From the NCBI GenBank assembly GCA_002308995.1, contig DBWQ01000009.1:62001-126000 (forward strand): DNA of 64,000 bases, given 5' to 3'. Below are positions 16,761 to 26,348 of the stretch, in pieces; position 1 is the first letter of the stretch; each line of letters starts with the position of its first letter. Position numbers and translations under genes: made by a program. Source of the DNA: Clostridiales bacterium UBA1234 (lineage in GTDB: Bacteria; Bacillota; Clostridia; TANB77; UBA1234). The notes under the pieces were generated by a model. The model did not search any database. It was not told the origin of the DNA and saw only the letters and a program-made list of their open reading frames with translations.

Positions 16761-17619
16761 ATGGAAATTATCATAGGAAAAAATGCAGGGTTTTGTTATG
16801 GTGTAGAACGTGCTGTAAATGGTGCACAAGAGATTTTGAAAAGCACCAATGAGAAAGTGTTTTGCTTGGGAGAGATTGTCCATAATCCAGAAGTAGTAAG
16901 AAGTTTAGAAACTCAAGGACTAATCCTAGTAAATAGGATAGAAGATGCTTCTCATAGGGCAATAGTGCGAGCGCATGGTATTTCTAAAAGTGTTTATGAC
17001 TATGCAAAAGAGCATCAGATAGAACTTCTGGATTATACTTGTCCCAATGTGCTTAAAATCCATGAGATTGTCATGGAATACGCTTCAAAAGGTTTTTTTA
17101 TTATTTTATTTGGTAGTGCAAGTCATCCTGAAACACTTGCTACCAAAAGTTTCGCACGGAGAAAATTATTTTGTGCTAGAAAAGCAGGAAGAAATAGATA
17201 CAGCACTGAGGTATTTTCAAAACTCTTTATGCAACAAGCTTTTAATGGTGGCGCAAACAACCTTTAGTTTGGAAAAATTTGTAGAGTATTCTAAAATGAT
17301 ACAAAATCTAATTCCAAAAGAAGATGAGGTTACCGTGATGAATACGATTTGCTCTGCTACCAAGATTAGGCAAGAAGAAACCAAAGAGTTATCTAAAAAG
17401 GTAGATTTGATGGTGATTGTAGGTGGCAAGCATAGTTCTAATACGAAAAAGCTCTTTCAAATTGCTAAAGAAAATTGTGCCAAAGCAATCTGTGTAGAAA
17501 CAGCATCAGAATTAAACCGAGGAGATTTTAAAGAGGCAAAAGTTGTGGGGGTTATGGCGGGTGCTTCTACTCCTAAAATGTCAATTGAGGAAGTAGAAAG
17601 TACGTTAAAAAAATGGTAA
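16761..17619 (+). CDS. ispH: 4-hydroxy-3-methylbut-2-enyl diphosphate reductase IspH, split by +1 shift at CGG
   Basis: The joined product is about 285 residues, a full-length IspH. It starts with NAGFCYGVERAV, the first iron-sulfur cysteine. It continues with CLGEIVHNPEVV, VRAHG, DYTCPNV (second cysteine), HPET, MNTICSATKIRQEE (third cysteine) and VVGGKHSSNT, GASTP. It makes IPP and DMAPP in the last step of the non-mevalonate pathway using a 4Fe-4S cluster. The frame breaks at 17157: TTC GCA CGG AGA continues 36 codons out of frame, while skipping C gives GCA GGA GAA AAT, restoring the S-F-x-G-x-N block. IspH is normally essential, so an inactive gene is unlikely unless another copy exists. 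AAGGAG lies 8 bases before the ATG. Confidence 0.9.
17157..17159 (+). other. CGG +1 frameshift site in ispH
   Basis: Codons AGT TTC GCA CGG AGA in frame one. Skipping one C gives GGA GAA AAT TAT, matching IspH. The glycine aligns with the conserved Gly after the HPE block. Confidence 0.8.
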
Positions 17620-17696
17620 TCCAAAAGAAGCCTCTATTTTATATTGCACTTTTGATTTGCTTCATGTAAAATGAAACTTAGGGGAGTGAAGAACAA

Positions 17697-18821
17697 ATGA
17701 AGAAAAAAATGATTGTGATGATTTGCGTAATTGTTTTAATATTAGCCCTTTTGGCTTGTCTTATCTTAAAGTCTTGTCATGCATCAAAAACAAAACCACA
17801 AGATACTGGTAATCTAATAGAAACATATTATCAAAATAAATCATTATGGGTAGCACAAAGCACGGAGCAAGAAGGTGCTTTTGAAAAAGGTTTTTGTTTT
17901 ATGGATATTGATTTGGATGGACAAAAAGAACTTGCCGTGCAACTTGGTGGTGGTTCAATGAGAAACTGTGTCACCAATTTTTATCGTATTCAAAAAAATG
18001 AGGTGCAAGAACTAACGGGTTTTGAAGTGGGGTACTCGCTTGCTGTTTCTCATTTATCCAAATATAAAGATGCAAGTGGTCAAAGCTTTTATATCAATCA
18101 AGGCACTTTAAAAGTGGGACCAGATGAATACATGACAAGCTACGATAAAATTACGTCGGGATTAAAAGCCGAGACACTTTATGCAGTGAAAGAGTTTTAT
18201 CGTGAAGATGGTATGATTAATCGTGATTATTATATTGGTGAGAAAGAGGCTTCAGAAGGAGAATATAGGCAAAGTTTTGAAGAATGGATGAATGGATTAC
18301 AAGAAGAAATGATTACCACATATTTTGTGCCATTTACCAAATGGAATGCCTTAAGCGAAGAAGAGCAAAAACAAGAATTAAAAGCTTCTTATGAGGTAAC
18401 GAATGCCAATTATTCTAGTATGATTGCTGAGAGACAATTGAAACCAATTGACCTTCAAAACTATACTCCTATCCAAGTTGAACTAAAAGATGCGATTTAT
18501 GGAAGTGAGTTATTAGCAGTAAAAGAAGCATTTGAAACTGGAATATCGGCGGATATTTATACCGATCACGAAAGTTTTATCTATGTGATGCCAATGCCAG
18601 ATGCACTTGATAACATGATTTTTTACTATCAAAATGGTAAATTAACAGCCTATACAAGAGAGTTTATGGGAATTGGTGGAAGCGTGACCTATTACTTTAA
18701 TCATGATAAACTGATTAGTATTGATAAAACCAAACTTGAGCCAGAAATGGAGTTTACTCCAGAAAACACAGTATCCATTATTATTAAGAGCGAAAGTGCT
18801 TGGAATGAATATGGAAGATAA
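17697..18821 (+). CDS. Membrane-anchored uncharacterised protein with DxDxDG motif
   Basis: About 374 residues. An N-terminal transmembrane or signal segment (about residues 5-26) exports the rest. The block FMDIDLDGQKELAV near residue 70 is a DxDxDG calcium-loop pattern of the kind seen in many exported Clostridia proteins of unknown function. The remainder has alternating beta and helical character with no catalytic motif I can name. A clear terminator follows and the gene is alone, between ispH and an ABC exporter operon. I do not recognise the family. Confidence 0.65.
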   Translation: MKKKMIVMICVIVLILALLACLILKSCHASKTKPQDTGNLIETYYQNKSLWVAQSTEQEGAFEKGFCFMDIDLDGQKELAVQLGGGSMRNCVTNFYRIQKNEVQELTGFEVGYSLAVSHLSKYKDASGQSFYINQGTLKVGPDEYMTSYDKITSGLKAETLYAVKEFYREDGMINRDYYIGEKEASEGEYRQSFEEWMNGLQEEMITTYFVPFTKWNALSEEEQKQELKASYEVTNANYSSMIAERQLKPIDLQNYTPIQVELKDAIYGSELLAVKEAFETGISADIYTDHESFIYVMPMPDALDNMIFYYQNGKLTAYTREFMGIGGSVTYYFNHDKLISIDKTKLEPEMEFTPENTVSIIIKSESAWNEYGR

Positions 18822-18828
18822 AATTTAG

Positions 18829-18854
18829 AAGAGATGCAAATGCATCTCTTTTTG
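18829..18854 (+). terminator. Terminator
   Basis: AGAGATGCA / TGCATCTCT stem with a 2-base loop and five T. Confidence 0.8.
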
Positions 18855-19033
18855 ATAGTGAAGGATATGCCAAATGGGAACGCTCCTTTTCAAGGGAATT
18901 CTATTCGGATTTTTCTTGCGAAAAAATTGACTTTATTGGGATAGAAAACTATAATAGTAGTATTGTTAACGAGTGAAAAGAGAAAAGTGAAGAGTCCAAA
19001 AATGACTTTGTCGTTTTTGAAAGGAGATAAATG

Positions 19034-20779
19034 ATGATCAAAAAATTACTTAGTTGTGTGCGTGAATATAAACTTCCTACTATTTTGACGCCCATTTTTG
19101 TGATGGGGGAAGTGGTAATGGAAGTTCTCATTCCGCTCATCATGGCAGATTTAATTGATAAAGGCTTTTATGGCGAAAGCATGGAGGCGATTTGGCATTA
19201 TGGCATTATATTGATACTTGCTGCCATTTTAGCCTTAGCTTTTGGGGCGTTATCTGGCATTTTTGCTGCGAAAGCAGGTGCTGGTTTTGGCAAAAATTTA
19301 AGACATGATTTATTCTATCGTGTACAAGGCTTTTCGTTTAAAAATATTGATAAATTTAGCACCGCAAGTTTAGTAACGAGGCTTACCACCGACGTAACAA
19401 ACGTACAAAATGTGTTTGCGGGTGCCATTCGTGTGGCGCTTCGTGCACCGCTTATGCTAATTTTTTCGCTCGTGATGGGATTTCGTATTCATCAAAAATT
19501 GGCACTTATCTTTTTAGTATTAGTTCCCTTCATTGGTACAGGGCTTATCATGCTTGCAAAAAAAATTCATCCACTCATGGAAGCTGTTTTTCATCGCTAT
19601 GATGATTTAAATGCAGTAGTAGAGGAGAATGTAAGTGGCATTCGCTTGGTAAAATCGTATGCCAATGAAGAATTAGAAAAAGAAAAGTTTGGCAAAGTTT
19701 CGAAAGATATTTATGATGGCTTTACTCGTGCCGAAAAACTATTGGCACTCAATATGCCTATTATGCAGCTTGGTACCTACATTTGTATTTTACTCATTTC
19801 ATGGTTAGGCGCTAGAATTATCGTGTTAACCAATTCAGTAGAGCTTACGACAGGTCTTTTGCAAAGTTTAATTACCTATGGCATTCAGCTTTTGGGTAGC
19901 GTGATGATGCTTTCGTTTATGTTTGTCATGGCTACTATTTCCAAAGCTTCTATTGATAGGGTGCTAGAAGTATTAGACGAAGAATCCGATATTCAAAATC
20001 CGAAAAATCCTGTGATGGAAGTAAAAGATGGCTCGATTGAATTTGATAACGTTGGTTTTAGCTATGTAGGGGATAAGAAGAAAGAGTGTTTAAAGAACAT
20101 TAATTTAAAAATTAAATCAGGTGAAACGATTGGTATTTTAGGAGGTACAGGTTCTGGTAAATCTAGTTTGGTGAATTTGATTCCAAGATTATACGATACC
20201 ACATCTGGTACTATTAAAGTGGGCGGAAAAGACGTCAAAGAGTACGACTTGGTGGCTCTTCGTGATGCCGTAGCAGTGGTACTTCAAAAGAATGTATTGT
20301 TCTCGGGAACCATAGCAGAAAATATTCGTTGGGGAGATTTAACAGCAAGCGATAAAGAAGTAGAAAGAGTTTGTAAATTAGCACAAGCAGACGAATTTAT
20401 TCAAGGCTTTCCCGATAAATATGATACGCACATTGAGCAAGGTGGAACGAACGTGTCGGGTGGTCAAAAGCAAAGGCTTTGTATTGCGAGAGCACTTCTT
20501 AAAAAGCCTAAGATTTTAATTTTGGATGATTCGACAAGTGCTGTCGATACCAAAACAGATAGCCTCATTCGTAAAGCATTTAAAGAAGAAATTCCGAATA
20601 TAACAAAGCTTATTATTGCGCAAAGAGTTGCTTCTGTGCAAGATGCGGATAAAATTATCGTGATGGATAACGGTAAAATCAATGGCTTTGGCACACATGA
20701 AGAACTTCTTAAGAATAATCAGATTTACAAAGAAGTTTACGAATCTCAAACGAAGGGAGACGTGAGCGAAAATGGCTAA
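19034..20779 (+). CDS. ABC exporter half-transporter (degenerate-site subunit)
   Basis: About 581 residues: six transmembrane helices (1-300), then a nucleotide-binding domain with Walker A GGTGSGKS, signature VSGGQKQR and Walker B LILDDSTSAVD. The residue after the Walker B aspartate is Asp rather than the catalytic Glu. That is the hallmark of the degenerate-site subunit in heterodimeric exporters such as LmrC or BmrC. ATG 19034 is 7 bases after AAGGAG; an ATG three bases earlier is an alternative. The gene overlaps the next by 8 bases, and the two halves surely form one exporter for drugs, lipids or peptides. Confidence 0.93.
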   Translation: MIKKLLSCVREYKLPTILTPIFVMGEVVMEVLIPLIMADLIDKGFYGESMEAIWHYGIILILAAILALAFGALSGIFAAKAGAGFGKNLRHDLFYRVQGFSFKNIDKFSTASLVTRLTTDVTNVQNVFAGAIRVALRAPLMLIFSLVMGFRIHQKLALIFLVLVPFIGTGLIMLAKKIHPLMEAVFHRYDDLNAVVEENVSGIRLVKSYANEELEKEKFGKVSKDIYDGFTRAEKLLALNMPIMQLGTYICILLISWLGARIIVLTNSVELTTGLLQSLITYGIQLLGSVMMLSFMFVMATISKASIDRVLEVLDEESDIQNPKNPVMEVKDGSIEFDNVGFSYVGDKKKECLKNINLKIKSGETIGILGGTGSGKSSLVNLIPRLYDTTSGTIKVGGKDVKEYDLVALRDAVAVVLQKNVLFSGTIAENIRWGDLTASDKEVERVCKLAQADEFIQGFPDKYDTHIEQGGTNVSGGQKQRLCIARALLKKPKILILDDSTSAVDTKTDSLIRKAFKEEIPNITKLIIAQRVASVQDADKIIVMDNGKINGFGTHEELLKNNQIYKEVYESQTKGDVSENG

Positions 20780-22667
20780 AGTAAGTTCAAAACCAATGCC
20801 AAAGAATTTTGGAAAAATTAAAAAAGGAACATTAAAAAGACTTGTTGGCTATGTGAAAGGAAAATATACCTTAAAAATCATCTTGGTTATCATCTTTATT
20901 ATGATTAGTGCTGGCGCCAATGTGGCAGGCTCACTATTTTTAAAAGTACTCATTGATGATTATATCGAGCCACTTTTATTAGAGCCAAATCCTGTCTTTA
21001 CAGGGTTACTTCGTGCCATTGGTACGATGGCGCTCATTTATTTGGTTGGAATTGTTTGCTCGTATCTATATAATCGTATGATGGCGCTTGTTTCGCAAGG
21101 GGTACAACGTGATATTCGAAATGAAATGTTTAACAAAATGCAGACACTTCCGCTTAAGTATTTTGACACGAATACACACGGTGATGTGATGAGCCACTAC
21201 ACTAATGATATCGATACACTTCGTGAAATGCTTGGTAGAAGCTTTACGCAGTTAGTACAATCGGTTACCACCATTGTAGGTGCTTTTGTGGCTATGGTAA
21301 GAATTTCAGTACCACTGACCTTGTTTATTATTCTATTTTTAATGTTTATGCTTTCGATTACGAAGTTTATTGCCAAAAACACCACCAAGTATTTTATCAA
21401 ACAGCAAGAATACTTGGGTAAGGTTAATGGTTATGTAGAAGAAATGACCAGTGGTCAAAAAGTTGTCAAAGTATTTAACTATGAAGGCGAGAGTAAGAAA
21501 AAGTTTAATGAACTAAACGAAGAATTATTTGGGCATATGTATACTGCCAATAAATTTGGTAATGTATTAATGCCAATTATGAATAACCTAGGAAATGTGG
21601 AGTATGTATTGGTTGCCATTGTGGGTGGCATGCTTACGTTAAATGGGGTTACCATCTTAACCGTTGGCGAAATCGTTTCTTTCTTGCAACTTACCAAAAC
21701 GTTTTCGGGGCCATTAATGAGGCTTGCACAGCAAGTAAATACCATTGCAATGGGGCTTGCTGGTGCTGATAGAATTTTTGAATTAATGGATGAAGAACCA
21801 GAAGTAAACGACGGAAAAGTAACGTTAGTTAACATTGAAGAAAACAGCAAAGAAATCAAAGAAACAAAAGAAAGAACGGAGCGCTGGGCTTGGAAAGTGC
21901 CACAGGATGACGGCACTTTCTCTTATGTGGAAGTCAAAGGCTTCATTGAAATTAAAAATGTTACCTTTAGTTATGATGGTGAAAAAGATGTTTTACATGA
22001 TGTTTCGCTTTATGCAAAACCGGGGCAGAAAATTGCTTTTGTAGGTGCGACAGGTGCTGGAAAAACCACCATCACCAATTTGATTAATCGCTTCTACGAT
22101 GTAGAGCAAGGTGAAATTTTGTATGATGGCATTAATGTCAAAGACATTAACAAATATGATTTAAGACTATCTTTGGGAATGGTACTTCAAGACACCAACT
22201 TATTTACAGGAACCATTAAAGAAAATATTAAATATTCTAAGCAAGATGCTACGGATGAAGAAGTAATTAAGGCAGCCAAAATTGCCAATGCGCATGATTT
22301 TATTTCGCTTCTTCCAGATGGGTATGATACCATGCTAACCAATAATGGTGCCAATTTATCGCAAGGACAAAGACAGCTTCTATCGATTGCCAGAGCAGCG
22401 CTTGGTGATCCACCAGTCATGATTCTAGATGAAGCAACGTCAAGTATCGATACTAGAACCGAAAAAATTGTGCAAGAGGGTATGGACAACTTAATGAAAA
22501 ATAGAACCGTGTTTGTGATTGCTCATAGACTATCCACTGTACGAAACGCGAAAGCTATTATTGTACTAGAACATGGCAAAATTATCGAACGTGGAGAACA
22601 TGAAGCATTACTTGCCGAAAAAGGGGAATACTACCAGTTATATACCGGAGCATTTGAACTTGAGTAG
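20772..22667 (+). CDS. ABC exporter half-transporter (catalytic subunit)
   Basis: About 631 residues. The membrane domain (about 30-330) is followed by an inserted charged stretch (about 350-385) and a nucleotide-binding domain with Walker A GATGAGKT, signature LSQGQRQL and Walker B MILDEATSSID with the catalytic Glu intact. Together with the overlapping upstream gene, whose Walker B is degenerate, this gives one active and one inactive ATP site, as in LmrCD/BmrCD multidrug exporters. No regulator gene is adjacent, and the substrate is unknown. Confidence 0.94.
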   Translation: MAKVSSKPMPKNFGKIKKGTLKRLVGYVKGKYTLKIILVIIFIMISAGANVAGSLFLKVLIDDYIEPLLLEPNPVFTGLLRAIGTMALIYLVGIVCSYLYNRMMALVSQGVQRDIRNEMFNKMQTLPLKYFDTNTHGDVMSHYTNDIDTLREMLGRSFTQLVQSVTTIVGAFVAMVRISVPLTLFIILFLMFMLSITKFIAKNTTKYFIKQQEYLGKVNGYVEEMTSGQKVVKVFNYEGESKKKFNELNEELFGHMYTANKFGNVLMPIMNNLGNVEYVLVAIVGGMLTLNGVTILTVGEIVSFLQLTKTFSGPLMRLAQQVNTIAMGLAGADRIFELMDEEPEVNDGKVTLVNIEENSKEIKETKERTERWAWKVPQDDGTFSYVEVKGFIEIKNVTFSYDGEKDVLHDVSLYAKPGQKIAFVGATGAGKTTITNLINRFYDVEQGEILYDGINVKDINKYDLRLSLGMVLQDTNLFTGTIKENIKYSKQDATDEEVIKAAKIANAHDFISLLPDGYDTMLTNNGANLSQGQRQLLSIARAALGDPPVMILDEATSSIDTRTEKIVQEGMDNLMKNRTVFVIAHRLSTVRNAKAIIVLEHGKIIERGEHEALLAEKGEYYQLYTGAFELE

Positions 22668-22767
22668 AGAAGGGTTTTATCGTCCCACAAAGACAAAAAA
22701 GAGTATCGCTATGAATCGCATGAAAATGGTTATCCGTTTTTGTGCGATTTTTCTTCCAATAAAAAAT

Positions 22768-22795
22768 TTGACAAATAGCGGATAAATGCTATAAT
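22768..22795 (+). promoter_or_regulatory. Promoter of the YdbC-like gene
   Basis: Consensus TTGACA, 16-base spacer and consensus TATAAT. Confidence 0.85.
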
Positions 22796-22832
22796 CAAAG
22801 TATAACAAGTAAGAGCGTAAGGAGGCGTGGCT

Positions 22833-23066
22833 ATGGCAGATGCAAAAGCAGATATTAAATATGAAATTATTGAAAACGTTGCTGTCATATCAGAATCTTC
22901 TTCTGGATGGAAGCGCGAACTAAATCTTGTGAGTTGGAATGGAAGGGAGCCAAAGTACGACTTACGAGATTGGGATGCAAATCACTTAAGGATGGGTAAA
23001 GGCATCACTCTTACCAAAGATGAAGTCGAGAGCCTACGAGAGGCTTTAGACAAAGTAAAAGAATAA
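22833..23066 (+). CDS. PC4/YdbC family ssDNA-binding protein
   Basis: 77 residues. ATG 22833 lies 7 bases after AAGGAGG. The sequence shows the YdbC pattern: an alternating beta strand (YEIIENVAVISESSSGWKREL), then LNLVSWNGREPKYDLRDWD and a C-terminal helix with LTKDEVESLREAL. YdbC is the bacterial homologue of eukaryotic coactivator PC4 and binds single-stranded DNA as a dimer. A role in transcription or repair is possible. It has its own strong promoter and terminator. Confidence 0.9.
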   Translation: MADAKADIKYEIIENVAVISESSSGWKRELNLVSWNGREPKYDLRDWDANHLRMGKGITLTKDEVESLREALDKVKE

Positions 23067-23078
23067 GATTAAGAAGAT

Positions 23079-23104
23079 AAAAAGGTGACTTTTGTCGCCT
23101 TTTT
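23079..23104 (+). terminator. Terminator
   Basis: AAAAAGGTGAC / GTCGCCTTTTT stem, 4-base loop. Confidence 0.85.
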
Positions 23105-23131
23105 ATTTTAAAAAAAGATAGGAGAACTTTT

Positions 23132-24328
23132 ATGAATCGAAAAATAATGTGGACGATGGTTTTAATACTTTTGTTTATCATTGGTATGATGTATGGTGTC
23201 CGTGAAGGTGTGAAAAAAGCAAAAATGTCAAGTGATGGAAGAAATCAAAACGTAGAAAAGGAAGAGATTAGCCAGCAAGAAATAGAAGAAAATCCAAACG
23301 AGGTTGTCAAAGCATTAGCACTTTTTGAAGAAAAATATCAAAACGCAGAAGAATTGTTAAGCCAAATGACATTAGAAGAAAAAGTGGGACAATTATTTTT
23401 AGCGCGTTATCCTGGTGGTGAAAGTGCGCTTCAAGAAGTAAACAAAATAGCTCCGGCAGGATATGTGTTATTTGGCAGAGATTTTAAAAATCAAACCAAA
23501 GAAAGCCTTATAGGTGAGCTTCAAACATTGCAAAATGCTAGTAAAACAAAACTATTATTGGCGGTAGATGAAGAGGGCGGAACGGTTGTGAGGGTGAGTG
23601 CTTACTCCCAGTTTCGTAATACGCCATTTTTGGCACCTCAAAAATTTGATTCATTAGAAGCCTTATTAGAGGAAGCAAAAGAAAAAGATACTTTATTAAA
23701 AGAGCTTGGCATCAATATGAATTTAGCACCTGTTGTGGATATTACGGATAACCAAAATGCCTTCATTTATGATAGAACTTATGGAAAAAATGCAAAAGAC
23801 ACTGCAGAATATGCCAAAGCAGTGATTACACAAATGAATCAAGATGAAGTTTTATCTTGTATGAAACATTTCCCTGGGTATGGTGATAATGTGGATACGC
23901 ATACGGGTATTGCGCACGATAAACGTCTATTAGAAGAATTTCAGGAAAATGATTTTTTGCCGTTTATGGCGGGGATTGAAACAAAGGCGCCAGCTATTTT
24001 AGTCAATCATAATATTGTGGAGTGTATGGATGAAACAATGCCGGCAACGTTATCTCCAAAGGTGCATGAAGTTTTAAGAAATGATTTAGGCTTTTCGGGT
24101 GTCATCGTGACGGATGACTTGGCAATGGACGCTGTGAAAAGCTATGTAGAAAATGGAGAGGCAGCAGTGCAAGCAGTGCTTGCGGGAAACGATTTGATTA
24201 TTACCTCCTCGTTTGAAAAGCATCGAGCAGAAGTTGTCAAAGCAGTAGAAGAGGGAAGAATTAGCGAAGAGATGATTGATATGGCGGCAAGAAGAGTGTT
24301 AGCGATGAAACTTCAGTATCATATATAA
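23132..24328 (+). CDS. GH3 beta-N-acetylhexosaminidase, membrane anchored
   Basis: About 398 residues. One N-terminal transmembrane segment (about 5-24) and a linker precede a complete family 3 glycoside hydrolase barrel. Diagnostic NagZ motifs: DEEGGTVVR, NLAPVVDI, KHFPGYGD followed by DTHTG (the flexible loop with the catalytic His-Asp pair), and VTDDLAMDA, whose first Asp is the nucleophile. It releases N-acetylglucosamine from peptidoglycan fragments at the outside of the cell. The next genes encode an ATP-grasp enzyme and an S66 carboxypeptidase-like protein, consistent with muropeptide turnover. Confidence 0.93.
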   Translation: MNRKIMWTMVLILLFIIGMMYGVREGVKKAKMSSDGRNQNVEKEEISQQEIEENPNEVVKALALFEEKYQNAEELLSQMTLEEKVGQLFLARYPGGESALQEVNKIAPAGYVLFGRDFKNQTKESLIGELQTLQNASKTKLLLAVDEEGGTVVRVSAYSQFRNTPFLAPQKFDSLEALLEEAKEKDTLLKELGINMNLAPVVDITDNQNAFIYDRTYGKNAKDTAEYAKAVITQMNQDEVLSCMKHFPGYGDNVDTHTGIAHDKRLLEEFQENDFLPFMAGIETKAPAILVNHNIVECMDETMPATLSPKVHEVLRNDLGFSGVIVTDDLAMDAVKSYVENGEAAVQAVLAGNDLIITSSFEKHRAEVVKAVEEGRISEEMIDMAARRVLAMKLQYHI

Positions 24329-24359
24329 TATCAGCTTAAGAAGGGAAGAAGGGACTTTT

Positions 24360-25169
24360 TTGAATCAGTTTTTAAAAGGCTTAGTAAAAGAAATTGCAGA
24401 TGAAGAGGGCATTTTGTTAGAACTACTTTCAAAAGAATGGATTATCAAATTAACCAAAGGTGAAAAAATAGGGTATATTGTAGGTTCTAAATTTTCCATC
24501 AATTCCGACACGGCTTCCCGTATTGCTTCGGATAAATATGCCACGTATGAGGTGCTTAAAAGTGCAAACATTCCAGTCATTGAACATCACATTGTATTTC
24601 ACCCAAAGACCAGAAAAAACACGCCATCTGATTTTCAAAATTCCAAAGAAATATACCGTTATTTCAAAGAAAAGCAAAACGAAATTGTGGTAAAACAAAA
24701 TGAAGGATTTGGTGGCAACATGGTGTATTTGTGCAAAACTAAAAGTGAGATACGAAAAAGTGTGAAGAAGATTTTGAAACGTAGAGATTCACTAAGTATT
24801 TGTCCTTTTTATCATGCGGATGCAGAATATCGCCTAGTGATGCTTGACGGAGAATGTAAGTTGTTATTTGGAAAGCAAAAAGCAGAGGAAAAATGGAAGT
24901 TTAATTTGTGCCAAGGCGCAAAGGCGTTTATGGTAGATGATGAAAAACTAAAGAATGAACTTATTTTGATGGCACAAAAAGTGGTAACAGCGTTAGGCAT
25001 TCGTTTTGCTAGTGTTGATATTATTCAAACGCAAGAAGAGAAAAAGCTTTTGGTGATGGAAGTGAATTCTGGGGTGATGATTCATAAATTTTGTGAATTT
25101 GTTCCACAGGGACGAGATATTGCCAAAACAATTTACAAAGAAGCCATTTTGAAAATGTTTGATATGTAG
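24360..25169 (+). CDS. ATP-grasp ligase-like protein
   Basis: About 269 residues, probably starting with TTG 24360 behind GAAGGGA. The ATP-grasp layout is visible: DKYATYEVLKSANIPV (the pre-ATP lid helix), IVVKQNEGFGGNMV (ATP-binding Lys and Gly loop), EYRLVMLDGECKLLFGKQK (central strands) and ASVDIIQ...LVMEVNSGV (the Mg-binding Asp/Glu/Asn set). The arrangement resembles RimK/cyanophycin-synthetase-type carboxylate-amine ligases. It sits between a GH3 hexosaminidase and an S66 peptidase, so a peptide or cell-wall fragment substrate is plausible but unproven. Confidence 0.85.
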   Translation: MNQFLKGLVKEIADEEGILLELLSKEWIIKLTKGEKIGYIVGSKFSINSDTASRIASDKYATYEVLKSANIPVIEHHIVFHPKTRKNTPSDFQNSKEIYRYFKEKQNEIVVKQNEGFGGNMVYLCKTKSEIRKSVKKILKRRDSLSICPFYHADAEYRLVMLDGECKLLFGKQKAEEKWKFNLCQGAKAFMVDDEKLKNELILMAQKVVTALGIRFASVDIIQTQEEKKLLVMEVNSGVMIHKFCEFVPQGRDIAKTIYKEAILKMFDM

Positions 25170-25218
25170 TGGCGACCAATAGTCGCTATAAAACGATAGC
25201 AGCGACCATTGGTCGCCA
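25170..25218 (+). other. Long intercistronic hairpin
   Basis: TGGCGACCAAT / ATTGGTCGCCA eleven-base arms enclose a second nested pair (GTCGCTAT with ATAGC...GCGAC). There is no T run after it. It lies between the ATP-grasp stop and the S66 ribosome binding site, so it may act as a processing or stability element rather than a terminator. Confidence 0.7.
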
Positions 25219-25239
25219 TATAAAGAGGAGTTGAAAGAG

Positions 25240-26265
25240 ATGATTTATCCACAATCACTACAAAAAAATGACACCATTGGGGTAACAGCCACATCAGGTG
25301 GATTAGAAGAAGAAAGAGATCTTCATAAACTAGAAAATGCAGTTAACAATATAAAAGAATTAGGTTTTCATGTCATTGAAACCCCTAATGTAAGAAAATG
25401 TGATAAGCTAGTTAGCTCAAGTGCCAAAGAGCGTGCCAAAGAATTTATGGATTTATGGCAAAATGATGCGGTGAAGGAGATTATTTTGGCTCGAGGAGGA
25501 GAGTTTCTAATGGAAATGCTTCCTTATTTAGATGACAAGATACTCTCTGAAAACGCACCAAAGTGGGTGCAAGGCTTTTCGGATAGTAGCATTCTTCTAT
25601 ATTATCTTACCACTTGTTTTGAAATTAGCACGATTCATGCAGAAAACTTTTCGGCATATGGAATGAGAAAACTTCATTCTTCTCTTTTAACAAGCTTAGC
25701 TTTTGTCCAAAATCCTACTGAGGAATTGGTGCAAGAAAGCTTTGAACTATATGAAATTAACCGCATACGTAGAGAAGAGGGGATGGAACTTGAGCCTTTT
25801 AATCTTACGGAAAAGGTTATATACCGTAGTTTAGATGGCTCATCTCAGGTTTCTTTTGAAGGAATACTTCTTGGCGGGTGCATGGATGCTTTAAAAGTCT
25901 TATTAGGCACGCCGTTTGATAAAACTGTCGAATTTTGTCGAAAACATCCAGAAGGCATTGTTTGGTATTTAGAAAATTGTGAGATGTCCGTCACAGAATT
26001 ATATCGTGCTTTGTGGCAAATGAAGACGGCAGGGTGGTTTGATACGGCCAAAGGCATTATCATTGGTAGAACCATGGCAAAAGATAGCCTGGGTGAATTT
26101 ACCTACGAAGATGCTTTGCGTCAGGCTTTTGGCGATTTAAAGGCACCGGTTATTTATGAGGCAGATTTTGGGCATGTTTCGCCACAGTGGACAATGGTTA
26201 ACGGAAGTTATGCTAAGTTTACATATGAAGAGGGGAAAGGCTGTCTCATCACGCAATTAAAATAA
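25240..26265 (+). CDS. S66 family serine carboxypeptidase (LD-carboxypeptidase / MccF type)
   Basis: About 341 residues. ATG 25240 follows AGAGGAG by 9 bases, better than the TTG at 25231. S66 hallmarks: the N-terminal NDTIGVTATSGG, ILARGGEFLMEMLPYLD, the nucleophile serine in QGFSDSSILLYYL, the glutamate in WYLENCE and the histidine in ADFGH, giving the Ser-Glu-His triad. Members cleave L,D-peptide bonds in murein tetrapeptides or, as MccF, inactivate microcin C. The GH3 hexosaminidase upstream supports cell-wall recycling. The long form and inserted loop near residues 150-185 look more like the MccF-type branch. Confidence 0.9.
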   Translation: MIYPQSLQKNDTIGVTATSGGLEEERDLHKLENAVNNIKELGFHVIETPNVRKCDKLVSSSAKERAKEFMDLWQNDAVKEIILARGGEFLMEMLPYLDDKILSENAPKWVQGFSDSSILLYYLTTCFEISTIHAENFSAYGMRKLHSSLLTSLAFVQNPTEELVQESFELYEINRIRREEGMELEPFNLTEKVIYRSLDGSSQVSFEGILLGGCMDALKVLLGTPFDKTVEFCRKHPEGIVWYLENCEMSVTELYRALWQMKTAGWFDTAKGIIIGRTMAKDSLGEFTYEDALRQAFGDLKAPVIYEADFGHVSPQWTMVNGSYAKFTYEEGKGCLITQLK

Positions 26266-26284
26266 AATATCTTTTGGGAAAGAC

Positions 26285-26314
26285 TTGACTTTATGAGGTA
26301 AAAGCTTATATAAT
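26285..26314 (+). promoter_or_regulatory. Promoter of sigH
   Basis: TTGACT, 18-base spacer, consensus TATAAT, 35 bases before the coding start. Confidence 0.8.
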
Positions 26315-26348
26315 GGTTCCTGTAAGTTTCTTAGGGAGGGCATTAGAA

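Noticed and set aside
17047..17156. Separate short gene overlapping ispH from position 17047
   Set aside because: It is the +1-frame continuation of ispH extended backwards; the true product joins at the CGG site.
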